NCBI RefSeq assembly: GCF_000731675.1
Contig: NZ_JMIT01000001.1
Span: 2,355,714 to 2,419,713, forward strand
DNA from: Pseudomonas capeferrum
GTDB taxonomy: Bacteria > Pseudomonadota > Gammaproteobacteria > Pseudomonadales > Pseudomonadaceae
Length of the DNA: 64,000 nt
Direction of reading: 5' to 3'
Shown here: in pieces, positions 42,549 to 50,734 of the stretch
Layout: each line of letters starts with the position of its first letter
Numbering within the stretch: the stretch's first letter is position 1
The notes under the pieces: generated by a model
The model's database searches: none
What the model was told of the DNA's origin: nothing
The model's input: only the letters and a program-made list of their open reading frames with translations
Program-made: the position numbers and the translations under genes

Positions 42549-45281
42549 ATGCACCCCATCCCCCTTTCCAACCTCAGCCTGGTGCGTCAGGCACTGCAGG
42601 ACTTCCCTCGCCCCGATACCCTGGCCGTGGAACTGCTGAGCGGTTGGCTGCGCCAACACGGCATCACCGATTCGCCACTACTGATCGATGTGGTGACCCT
42701 TCACTACCAGGCTGCGCCTCGCGCCGACAGCCACACTGGCGCTGCGGACAATGCCGTCATTACCCAAAGAATGAACCTGGTCGAGGCATTGCTGGCCAAC
42801 TGGCAAGGTGAAACCGCAGCCGGCTATGGCGGTTTCCATTACGGCAACTGGGCAGGGCTGCCACCGGCTGGTCAAGTGATATTGGTCGACCGCCTGGTAC
42901 CGCTGAGTATGTTGTCCAATGCCGCGCCCTACCTTGTCTTCAACGGCCTCTACCGACGCACCCAACCCAGCCGCTACGCACCGGACAACTGCCTGCCGAT
43001 TCGCGCCGAGAATTTCCAGAGCTTTCTGTGGAACCTGCATTTTCACAACAGTTTCAAGGCCCGCCTGGATACCTATTGGGACAAGCGACAAGGGCACTAT
43101 CAGCGCGCACTGAAGATTGCCTTCATCGCCGCCTGCAACAAGCAGGTGTTGCTCAACAGCCTGTCCGGGCCTGGCCGCCAACTGCTGTGGGAGGCGGCGC
43201 AGTTGATCGCCCGCAGCAACGCGCGGTTAAGCATGCTCAATATCTACGGCTACATTTCCACTAGCATCGTGCAGATCCGTCACGCCAGCCAGCCGTTGGT
43301 AGTGCTGTACTTGCCTGGCAATGCTTCGCCTTTCCATGAGTTCGCCGACTCTTCGGCGATGAAGCGCTGGCTGGCCAGGCAATGCCAGGACGTCGCCAAA
43401 CGCGATGCACTGATGGCCTGTTTCGCCCGTACCGACTGGCCGGACGGCCTCGATTTCAGCGGCCTGCGCACCGCACTGACAGGCCTGGGCCTTTACCCCA
43501 AAGCGCACCGCCTGAGCCATGACCATCCAGGCTTTGCCACCAGTGGCTTCTGGGACCCGCAATACATTATCGATTTTCGCCCCGACAAGTACGACAGCAC
43601 CCTGGAGGGCGACCTGTTCACCCACCTGACCTTGCTGCAAAAGCGCCGTGCCTACGCCGATGCCGATAGCCAGATCACCAGCAACCATGCCGTCAACAAG
43701 GCCAAATGGGCCAACTACCTGAACCTTGCCACCAACCTGCTGCTACCCCTGATGGTGGTACTGCCCGAACTGGCCCCGTTGCTGGTAGCTGGCGGCCTGG
43801 CGCAGTTCAGCCTGGGTCTGGATGCCGCCATCAATGGCAAGACCCCCGAGGCAAAGGCACAAGGCGTGACAGACCAGGTGTTCGGCCTGTTCAATGCCCT
43901 ACCCACCGGCACTGGCCAGGCGGTCAGGTACGCCGAGGTATTTCGCACGACCCGCCCAGGCTTCTTCCGTTCCCAACTGTTGGACACCTTGTTCAATGCC
44001 CGCGTCGGTGCGGCACCGCTGCTGGAGCAAACGGCACTGGAGCCCGCTGAACTGGCGTTCCGCGAGCCGTCGGTACAGGCGTCGACCCATGCCGCCGTGG
44101 TGACCACGGTCGAGGAAAACCTTCGGCACCGTTTCGCCGCCTGGCTCAGCACCCGACAAGGCCTGGTCAACGAATGGGTTCAATACGAATTCGCCACCAA
44201 CTGCTTCATCCGCACCCGGGATGCAAAGTTGATCAGCCCGCCGCGCTGGGCGCTGGGCACCGAAGGCGACCCTGCTTTGGTGCTGTCATCAAGCCAGAGC
44301 AGGGCCACCCCCACCCACCCCCAGCGCATGGCCACGCTGCGCGCCTTGGGCATCAATATCGAGCTGCCGATCGACTACGAGCCTTACAACGGCCTGCAGC
44401 GCATGCCGCTGCCCAAGGTAGTCAGCAGTATCTGGGTGGGCGACCAGCCCTTGCAGGGCGAATACCTCGAGGCGCTGGTGCATAACGCACAGGTGATACG
44501 CAGCAGCGGCTATCGCTTCCAGATCCTGCTGTCGCGGCAAAACAACGCAGCCTACCTGCACAATCTGAAAACCCTGCGCGCGCGGAGTGAAAGCGCCCTG
44601 CTCATGCCCCTCGAAGACCAAGAGTTTTACCAGCATTTCACCCTGTCGCCCTACTACCCACAGTATCGCGCCGCCCTTGACGGCAACCAGGGTCAGGGGC
44701 GCAACTTTGCCTCGGCCTGCGACATCCTGCGCTACCGACTGCTCGAACACTACGGTGGCCTGTACCTGGATGCCGATGACCGCTTGCTGGCGGCGAGCGG
44801 CGCGGATGGCACCGCGCCGCTGGCCAGGCTCCAACTCAAGACCACAAGGGATGGCCTGCTGTTGTCACCGCCTGTTTCCAACGACCAGTTGGGCATGTAC
44901 ATCCAGTTCAACAGCAGCATGATCGGCAGCCACCCAGGCAATCCAAACCTGAGTGCCATCTCGGACGAAATCCTTCGCCGCTACCAGCTGGTGCCCGACT
45001 TCTATGCCAGCCGGCCGGACGCGCGCCTGGCGCCGCTACCTTTCCAGGCCTATGCAAGGCGGCTCAACCTGTTGACCGGCCCAGGCGTGCTCAACCATGT
45101 AATCGACGAGCGCCTGCCCTGGCTCAAGCAACTGCGCGAGCTCTGCACCCTGATGGTATCGCCGCTGTACGACCTCCATGCGACCCTGGAGTTGAGCGAG
45201 CTTCATCGGGTCATCCGTGACCATGTACCGCTGGATCAGGTAGCCGAGATGGGCCACGCCCACAGTTGGCAAGGCCCGTAA
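42549..45281 (+). CDS. TcdA/TcdB-type glycosyltransferase, toxin-like
   Basis: 910-residue protein without signal peptide. The C-terminal third has the large-clostridial-toxin glycosyltransferase signature: VVSSIWVGD near residues 624-631, then DILRYRLLEHYGG (D725, R728) and YLDADD with the DxD metal/UDP-sugar site at D741-D743. These line up with TcdB SDILR (D270/R273) and LDVD (D286/D288). The N-terminal 350 residues resemble the dermonecrotic-toxin-like region (DUF6543) found in other Pseudomonas effectors. A hydrophobic stretch near residues 390-420 (LNLATNLLLPLMVVLPEL) may insert in a membrane. AGGAA lies 7 bases before ATG 42549. It probably adds a sugar to a target protein of another cell. 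Delivery route unknown; flagellar-type export is possible from context. Confidence 0.82.
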   Translation: MHPIPLSNLSLVRQALQDFPRPDTLAVELLSGWLRQHGITDSPLLIDVVTLHYQAAPRADSHTGAADNAVITQRMNLVEALLANWQGETAAGYGGFHYGNWAGLPPAGQVILVDRLVPLSMLSNAAPYLVFNGLYRRTQPSRYAPDNCLPIRAENFQSFLWNLHFHNSFKARLDTYWDKRQGHYQRALKIAFIAACNKQVLLNSLSGPGRQLLWEAAQLIARSNARLSMLNIYGYISTSIVQIRHASQPLVVLYLPGNASPFHEFADSSAMKRWLARQCQDVAKRDALMACFARTDWPDGLDFSGLRTALTGLGLYPKAHRLSHDHPGFATSGFWDPQYIIDFRPDKYDSTLEGDLFTHLTLLQKRRAYADADSQITSNHAVNKAKWANYLNLATNLLLPLMVVLPELAPLLVAGGLAQFSLGLDAAINGKTPEAKAQGVTDQVFGLFNALPTGTGQAVRYAEVFRTTRPGFFRSQLLDTLFNARVGAAPLLEQTALEPAELAFREPSVQASTHAAVVTTVEENLRHRFAAWLSTRQGLVNEWVQYEFATNCFIRTRDAKLISPPRWALGTEGDPALVLSSSQSRATPTHPQRMATLRALGINIELPIDYEPYNGLQRMPLPKVVSSIWVGDQPLQGEYLEALVHNAQVIRSSGYRFQILLSRQNNAAYLHNLKTLRARSESALLMPLEDQEFYQHFTLSPYYPQYRAALDGNQGQGRNFASACDILRYRLLEHYGGLYLDADDRLLAASGADGTAPLARLQLKTTRDGLLLSPPVSNDQLGMYIQFNSSMIGSHPGNPNLSAISDEILRRYQLVPDFYASRPDARLAPLPFQAYARRLNLLTGPGVLNHVIDERLPWLKQLRELCTLMVSPLYDLHATLELSELHRVIRDHVPLDQVAEMGHAHSWQGP

Positions 45282-45314
45282 ACTGGCCAATCACCGGGGC
45301 AGTGCAGCGCCGTA

Positions 45315-45725
45315 CTACTCGCTGCGGTGCAGCTTGCTCATCAACTCCGCCTCGGCCCGGGTCAGGCCGCAGGTTTCAGTCAGCTCCGACACACTTGCGC
45401 CCATGCCGACCAGCTTGGCCGCCTGGCTGAAGGTGACGCTGCTGGGGTCGCGCTGCTCCAGGCGTTCCAGCCGGTCAGGCAGGGTGGCCAGGGTTTCGCG
45501 CAGGTCATGGATGGCCTCACCCATGCGCACCGTACCGTTCTGGTAGTCGTCCAGGCGCTTGCTCAGGTCTTTGATGCGTTGATCGCGCAGGGCATCGCCC
45601 TCGGCCTGTTGCGCGGCCAGCTCGCGCTGGCGCTTGCTGTGGTTGAGGAACATCCACAAGCTGAGCGCCCACAGCAGCGCCAGGAAGATGACAGCAACCT
45701 CGAAGATCAACTCAGATGTTCTCAA
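45315..45725 (-). CDS. DUF2802 coiled-coil membrane protein
   Basis: 136-residue protein: one N-terminal membrane helix (FEVAVIFLALLWALSLWMFL), a charged coiled coil (residues 35-95, AAQQAEGDALRDQRIKDLSKRLDDYQ onward) and a C-terminal helix-turn-helix-like segment (QAAKLVGMGASVSELTETCGLTRAEAELM) typical of DUF2802. Overlaps cheW by 14 bases and is the last gene of the chemotaxis operon. Role unknown. Confidence 0.82.
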   Translation of the reverse strand: MRTSELIFEVAVIFLALLWALSLWMFLNHSKRQRELAAQQAEGDALRDQRIKDLSKRLDDYQNGTVRMGEAIHDLRETLATLPDRLERLEQRDPSSVTFSQAAKLVGMGASVSELTETCGLTRAEAELMSKLHRSE

Positions 45726-46191
45726 GCTCGGACCACTCTTCCTCGGTCATCATCTTGTCCAGCTCGACCAGTATCAGCAGTTCGCCGTTCTTGTTGCACA
45801 CGCCCTGGATGAACTTGGCCGACTCTTCGTTACCCACGTTCGGCGCCGTCTCGATCTCGGACTGACGCAGGTAGACCACCTCGGCGACGCTATCGACCAG
45901 GATGCCGACCACTTGCTTGTCCGCCTCGATGATGACGATACGGGTGTTGTCGGTCACCTCGGTCGGCATCAGGCCAAAACGCTGGCGGGTGTCGATCACT
46001 GTCACCACGTTGCCGCGCAGGTTGATGATGCCCAGCACATAGCTCGGTGCGCCCGGTACCGGGGCGATCTCGGTGTAGCGCAGCACTTCCTGCACCTGCA
46101 TGACATTGATCCCGTAGGACTCGTTGTCCAGACGGAAGGTTACCCACTGCAGAATCGGATCTTCGGAACCTTGTGCAGACGACTTTTTCAT
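45712..46191 (-). CDS. cheW: Chemotaxis coupling protein CheW
   Basis: 159-residue CheW that links chemoreceptors to CheA. Motifs: LQWVTFRLDNESYGINVMQVQEVLR, APSYVLGIINLRGNVVTVIDTR and IVDSVAEVVYLRQSEIE-type strand pair. Domain covers nearly the whole protein. Follows the ParP gene by 42 bases. Confidence 0.95.
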   Translation of the reverse strand: MKKSSAQGSEDPILQWVTFRLDNESYGINVMQVQEVLRYTEIAPVPGAPSYVLGIINLRGNVVTVIDTRQRFGLMPTEVTDNTRIVIIEADKQVVGILVDSVAEVVYLRQSEIETAPNVGNEESAKFIQGVCNKNGELLILVELDKMMTEEEWSELENI

Positions 46192-46233
46192 TCCCCTACC
46201 CCTTAAAGTCCGCCATAGGCGGTGTGTGCGGTG

Positions 46234-47100
46234 TCATTTGTGTTTGGCGTGCATCTGCTTGACCGCGCCACTGGCGATCAGCTCGGCCAGTTCGGCGACG
46301 TCGAGCAGGGCACACATGTGTTCGATCACCGTGCCGGCCAGCCACGGGCGTTGGCCCCGCTGGCTGCGCCACTTGATCTCGGACGGGTCCAGGCGCAATG
46401 AGCGGCTGACCTGGTGCACGGCCAGCCCCCATTCGTAGCCCTGCACGGAAATCACATACTGCAGGCCCTGGCGGAAGTCGTCACGGTAGCGGTCGGGCAT
46501 CACCCAGCGCGCGGTGTCGAGGACTTTGAGGTTGCCGGCCTGGCAGGTCAGGATGCCGAGAAACCAGTCAGGTTGGCCGAACAGCGGCGTCAGTTCCTGG
46601 CCGGCCAGGTTGTAAATCGAGCCCAGGCATACCAAGGGCACCGCCAGGGACAAGCCGGCGACATCGAACAGCAGGCACTCGAACGGCTCCGCCGCCCAGG
46701 CCGGGCGACCGTCGATGCTTGCCGGGGGCACCGGCAGGTTCGGCGCGGGCAGGTGCACATCCACCAACGGCACTGCCGGTTCCACGCTCTGTTCTTCGGT
46801 CAGGACCGGGATGCTGGCCTCGGCCAGCACTTCGCTCTCGACTACCGTGACCACCGGTTCTTCCACCGGCAGCACGCTGGGCAACACCTTCAGCCGCGGC
46901 TCGGCAAAGGGCCGCTGCGCGACAGCGGCGGGCTGCGCTGGCTGGCGTGCTTCAGGTGCCTGTTCCACGCGCACCGCATCGGCGACGTCTGCCGCCGGCT
47001 CGATCAGATCGTCGGCCTCAGTGGCCTCCTGCAACAGGCCATCGAGGTAGGATTGCAGGGCCATCTGCGGCCGCGTGCCGGTTTGCCGAGTCTGGGTCAT
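46234..47100 (-). CDS. parP: ParP: CheW-domain partner of ParC
   Basis: 288-residue protein with an N-terminal Ala/Val/Pro/Glu-rich linker (residues 20-135) and a C-terminal CheW-like domain (AEPFECLLFDVAGLSLAVPLV, WFLGILTCQAGNLKVLDTARWVM, WLAGTVIEHMCALLDV). In gamma-proteobacteria the gene after parC encodes ParP, which binds ParC and the CheA localisation segment and keeps arrays at the pole. The position and layout match. It shares one base with parC. Confidence 0.85.
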   Translation of the reverse strand: MTQTRQTGTRPQMALQSYLDGLLQEATEADDLIEPAADVADAVRVEQAPEARQPAQPAAVAQRPFAEPRLKVLPSVLPVEEPVVTVVESEVLAEASIPVLTEEQSVEPAVPLVDVHLPAPNLPVPPASIDGRPAWAAEPFECLLFDVAGLSLAVPLVCLGSIYNLAGQELTPLFGQPDWFLGILTCQAGNLKVLDTARWVMPDRYRDDFRQGLQYVISVQGYEWGLAVHQVSRSLRLDPSEIKWRSQRGQRPWLAGTVIEHMCALLDVAELAELIASGAVKQMHAKHK

Positions 47101-47888
47101 CAGGCCACCTGCACTGCGTTTTTGTAAGTGAGCAAGTGCTTGAGCAGCGCCCGGTAGGCAATCAGGCCACGGCTCTTGCCATCGAACTGCGACGGCGTGA
47201 CGCCCTTGCGGCTGGCATCGCGCAAGCGGGTATCGACCGGGATGTAACCCTGCCAGACATTCTGCTCATAGGTGTCGCGCAACAGTTTGAGCGTGCCCAG
47301 GGAAGCCTGAGTACGGCGGTCGAACAGGGTCGGCACGATCTGGTAAGGCAAGGCCTGTTTACGCGAACGGTTGACCATGGCCAAGGTCCCAACCATGCGC
47401 TCCAGGCCCTTCACCGCCAGGAACTCGGTCTGTACCGGTATCACCAGCTGCTGGCTCGCGGCCAGGGCATTGACCATCAGCACGCCAAGCAAGGGTGGGC
47501 TGTCGATCAAGGCGAAGTCGAAGTCCTGCCACAGCTGCGCCAGACTCTTGGCGATCACCAGGCCCAGGCCGTTCTTGCCCGGCGACTGGCGCTCCAGCAC
47601 CGCCAGCGCGGTGCTCGAAGGCAGCAGCGAGATACGCTCATCACTGGTCGGCAACAGCAACTGCCCAGGCAAACCCTCGGGCACGCTGCCCTGGTGCAGG
47701 AACAGATCATAGCAGCTGTGCTCCAGCGCATCGGGGTTGTGCCCGAAGTAACTGGTCATCGAACCGTGCGGGTCGAGGTCGACGACGACCACGCGCTTGC
47801 CCGCCTCAGCCAGCAGCCCAGCCAGGGCGATGGTCGTGGTGGTCTTGCCGACGCCACCTTTTTGATTGGCTACTGCCCAGACTCTCAT
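47100..47888 (-). CDS. parC: ParC, MinD/ParA-type ATPase for array positioning
   Basis: 262-residue ParA-family ATPase. Deviant Walker A is NQKGGVGKTTTTIALAG near residue 8, with DLDPHGSMTSYFG as the A' motif and FALIDSPPLLGVLMVNALAA as Walker B. In pseudomonads and vibrios this gene in the chemotaxis operon controls polar placement and segregation of chemoreceptor arrays. It is a chromosomal motility gene, not a plasmid partition gene: no parB is adjacent and CheW-like proteins follow. Confidence 0.9.
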   Translation of the reverse strand: MRVWAVANQKGGVGKTTTTIALAGLLAEAGKRVVVVDLDPHGSMTSYFGHNPDALEHSCYDLFLHQGSVPEGLPGQLLLPTSDERISLLPSSTALAVLERQSPGKNGLGLVIAKSLAQLWQDFDFALIDSPPLLGVLMVNALAASQQLVIPVQTEFLAVKGLERMVGTLAMVNRSRKQALPYQIVPTLFDRRTQASLGTLKLLRDTYEQNVWQGYIPVDTRLRDASRKGVTPSQFDGKSRGLIAYRALLKHLLTYKNAVQVA

Positions 47889-47965
47889 CGTTCGTTGCTT
47901 CCTCCCGGTGTGGCCGCCTGCCCTGCCGGGAACGGTATGGTATTCGGTGACGGAGAATTGACGAG

Positions 47966-48823
47966 TTACTGCCCCGCCGCCATTGCTGGCGTAGCCGGTG
48001 CACTTTGTGTGCCAGCCCGGCGCAACGCGGCATCTGGCGTGGCATTGGCGCTGCCAGAGCCGGTCAGGCTGCGGCGCACTTCGAGGTTACGGGAAATCAC
48101 CAGTACCACGCGGCGGTTGCGGGCACGGCCTTCGGCACTGTCGTTGCTGGCGACCGGCTGGTACTCGCCATAGCCCACCGATGCCATGCGCGCCGGGTTC
48201 ACCCCTTCCATGGCCAGCAAGCGGACGATGCTGGCCGCCCGTGCCGACGACAACTCCCAGTTGGTCGGGTACTGCGCGGTGCGAATCGGCAGGTTGTCGG
48301 TAAAACCTTCGACATGCACCGGGTTGGCGAACGGCTTGAGGATGTTCGCCACCTTCTCGATGATCGCGAAGGCCTTGTCGCTAGGCATGGCATCGCCGCT
48401 GCCGAACAGCAGCGAGGAGTTGAGCTCGATTTCGATCCACAGCTCATTGCCGCGTACGGTCATCTGGTCGGTCTTGATCAGGTCGCCAAAGGCGTCGCGC
48501 ACATCGTCACTGATGGTCTTCAGCGGGTCGACATTGGTTTGCGCAAGACCCGCCTCGGTCTGCTCGCTTTCCCTCACCAAAGGCTCGGCCGGGCGCACGC
48601 TCAGGGGTTGCTCATCCCCGACCGGGATCGGCTTCATGCTCCGTTCAGGGTCGTTGAACACCCCGATCAAGGCCTGCGAGATGACCTTGTACTTGCCCTC
48701 GTTGATCGAGGAAATCGAATACATGACCACGAAAAACGCGAACAGCAAGGTGATGAAGTCGGCGTACGACACCAGCCAGCGTTCGTGATTCTCGTGTTCC
48801 TCGGTATGACGACGGCGACGCAT
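47966..48823 (-). CDS. motD: Flagellar stator protein MotD
   Basis: 285-residue MotB-type stator protein. One membrane helix (YADFITLLFAFFVVMYSI, with the proton-binding Asp) near residue 22, a linker, and an OmpA-like peptidoglycan-binding domain: VEGFTDNLPIRTAQYPTNWELSSARA near residue 175 and GYGEYQPVASNDSAEGRARNRRV near residue 220. Pairs with MotC just upstream (3 bases between). MotCD is the second stator of pseudomonads, important for swarming. Confidence 0.94.
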   Translation of the reverse strand: MRRRRHTEEHENHERWLVSYADFITLLFAFFVVMYSISSINEGKYKVISQALIGVFNDPERSMKPIPVGDEQPLSVRPAEPLVRESEQTEAGLAQTNVDPLKTISDDVRDAFGDLIKTDQMTVRGNELWIEIELNSSLLFGSGDAMPSDKAFAIIEKVANILKPFANPVHVEGFTDNLPIRTAQYPTNWELSSARAASIVRLLAMEGVNPARMASVGYGEYQPVASNDSAEGRARNRRVVLVISRNLEVRRSLTGSGSANATPDAALRRAGTQSAPATPAMAAGQ

Positions 48824-48826
48824 GGG

Positions 48827-49567
48827 TTACTCCATGAAGCCTTGCAGCTTCAGTTCGATCGAGCGCGGGTTCTCACCCTCGGCAATCGACAACAGGCCTT
48901 CGAGCAGCATCTCGCGGTAGCGCGACTGGCGCATGACGATGGCCTTCAGCTTGTTGGCGATCGGCAACAGGATCAGGTTGGCGCTGGCCACACCGTAGAT
49001 GGTGGCGACGAACGCCACGGCGATGCCGTTACCCAACTGCGACGGGTCGGCCAGGTTGCCCATGACATGGATCAGGCCCATGACCGCACCGATGATGCCG
49101 ATGGTTGGCGCATAGCCGCCCATGCTCTCGAACACCTTGGCAGCCTGGATATCACGGCCCTCCTGGGTCAGGAAGTCGACTTCAAGGATGCTGCGGATGG
49201 CTTCTGGCTCGGCGCCGTCGACCAGCAGTTGCAAGCCCTTGCGCGCATACGGGTCGGGCTCGGCATCGGCCACCCCTTCCAGGCCCAGCAGGCCTTCCTT
49301 GCGCGCCGTCAGGCTCCAGCTGACCACCCGATCGATACCACCGGCCAAGTCGACGCGGGGCGGAAAGAGGATCCAGCGCAGGATCTGCAAGGCCCGCTTG
49401 AAAGCCGGCAATGGCGACTGCAGCAAGGCCGCCGCCAAGGTACCGCCCAACACGATCAAACCCGCCGGGCCGTTGATCAGCGCGCCGACATGCCCGCCTT
49501 CGAGGAAGTTGCCGCCGACAATCGCGACGAACGCCAGAATCAGGCCAATCAGGCTTAGCACATCCAT
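48827..49567 (-). CDS. motC: Flagellar stator protein MotC
   Basis: 246-residue MotA-type proton channel subunit with four membrane helices ([78 protein letters not shown]). Contains the conserved cytoplasmic loop with KEGLLGLEGVADAEPDPYARKGLQL. Shares one base with cheB. Confidence 0.94.
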   Translation of the reverse strand: MDVLSLIGLILAFVAIVGGNFLEGGHVGALINGPAGLIVLGGTLAAALLQSPLPAFKRALQILRWILFPPRVDLAGGIDRVVSWSLTARKEGLLGLEGVADAEPDPYARKGLQLLVDGAEPEAIRSILEVDFLTQEGRDIQAAKVFESMGGYAPTIGIIGAVMGLIHVMGNLADPSQLGNGIAVAFVATIYGVASANLILLPIANKLKAIVMRQSRYREMLLEGLLSIAEGENPRSIELKLQGFME

Positions 49568-50688
49568 CAGACGCAGGCCTCGACCAGGTGCTTGCCGATC
49601 TCGTCCAGGCTGTACACCGCGTCGGCCAGGTTAGCCTTGACGATGGCCATGGGCATGCCATAGATCACGCAGCTGGCTTCATCCTGGGCCCACACGGTAC
49701 TGCCACCCTGCTTGAGCAGGCGCGCGCCTTCACGACCATCGGCGCCCATGCCGGTCAGCACCACCGACAGCACCTTGTCGCCGTACGACTTGGCCGCCGA
49801 GCCGAAAGTGATGTCCACGCACGGCTTGTAGTTCAGGCGCTCGTCGCCGGGCAGGATCTTCACCGTGCCGCGGCCATCGATCATCATCTGCTTGCCACCT
49901 GGGGCCAGCAGCGCCAGGCCTGGGCGCAGCACGTCACCGTCCTCGGCTTCCTTCACGCTGATCTTGCACAGCTTGTCCAGGCGCTCGGCAAAGGCCTTGG
50001 TAAAGGCCGCCGGCATGTGCTGGATCAGCACGATTGGCGCCGGGAAGTTGGCAGGCAGTTGCGTCAGTACCCGCTGCAGCGCCACCGGGCCACCCGTGGA
50101 GGTACCGATGGCCACCAGTTTGTAGGGTTTGCGCTTGGGTGCCGGGGCATGTGCCGCTGGCGCTGCCGCCGCGCGCACCGGCGCGGCAGTGCGCACCGGT
50201 GCGGGGCTGGCGAAGCTGCTGGTTGGCGCAGCGCTGCTCGCGGCGGCCGGTGCGGCGGCTGGCGCGGGGCTGTAGCTGCCGAAACGGCGGTTGCTGCGCG
50301 ACAGGGTGTGCACCTTCTCGCACAGCAGTTGCTTGACCTTCTCCGGGTTGCGCGAGATGTCCTCGAAGTTCTTCGGCAGGTAATCCACCGCACCGGCATC
50401 CAGTGCGTCCAGGGTCACCCGGGCACCTTCGTGGGTCAGCGAAGAGAACATCAGTACCGGCGTCGGGCAGCGCTGCATGATGTGCCGCACCGCCGTGATG
50501 CCATCCATCATGGGCATCTCGTAGTCCATGGTGATGACATCGGGCTTGAGCGCCAGCGCCTGGTCGATTGCTTCCTTGCCATTGGTCGCGGTACCCACTA
50601 CCTGGATCGTCGGGTCCGCCGAGAGGATTTCCGAGACGCGGCGGCGGAAGAAACCGGAATCATCCACCACCAGGACCTTGACTGCCAT
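49567..50688 (-). CDS. cheB: Chemotaxis methylesterase CheB
   Basis: 373-residue response regulator-methylesterase that removes methyl groups from receptors. Receiver domain residues 1-120 with phospho-acceptor D55 ([10 protein letters not shown]). Linker rich in Ala/Pro (about 140-190). The catalytic domain has [10 protein letters not shown] (Ser), [17 protein letters not shown] (His) and [10 protein letters not shown] (Asp). ATG 50688 has GGAG 5 bases upstream; a GTG two codons earlier has none. Confidence 0.95.
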   Translation of the reverse strand: MAVKVLVVDDSGFFRRRVSEILSADPTIQVVGTATNGKEAIDQALALKPDVITMDYEMPMMDGITAVRHIMQRCPTPVLMFSSLTHEGARVTLDALDAGAVDYLPKNFEDISRNPEKVKQLLCEKVHTLSRSNRRFGSYSPAPAAAPAAASSAAPTSSFASPAPVRTAAPVRAAAAPAAHAPAPKRKPYKLVAIGTSTGGPVALQRVLTQLPANFPAPIVLIQHMPAAFTKAFAERLDKLCKISVKEAEDGDVLRPGLALLAPGGKQMMIDGRGTVKILPGDERLNYKPCVDITFGSAAKSYGDKVLSVVLTGMGADGREGARLLKQGGSTVWAQDEASCVIYGMPMAIVKANLADAVYSLDEIGKHLVEACV

Positions 50689-50734
50689 AAACACTCCATT
50701 AGGCGGCGCAACCCGCCAGGGTGCGCCACCGAAA

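Noticed and set aside
47100..47888. ParA-like gene as a sign of a plasmid or integrated element
   Set aside because: It overlaps a CheW-domain gene within the conserved chemotaxis operon and has no parB or parS nearby.
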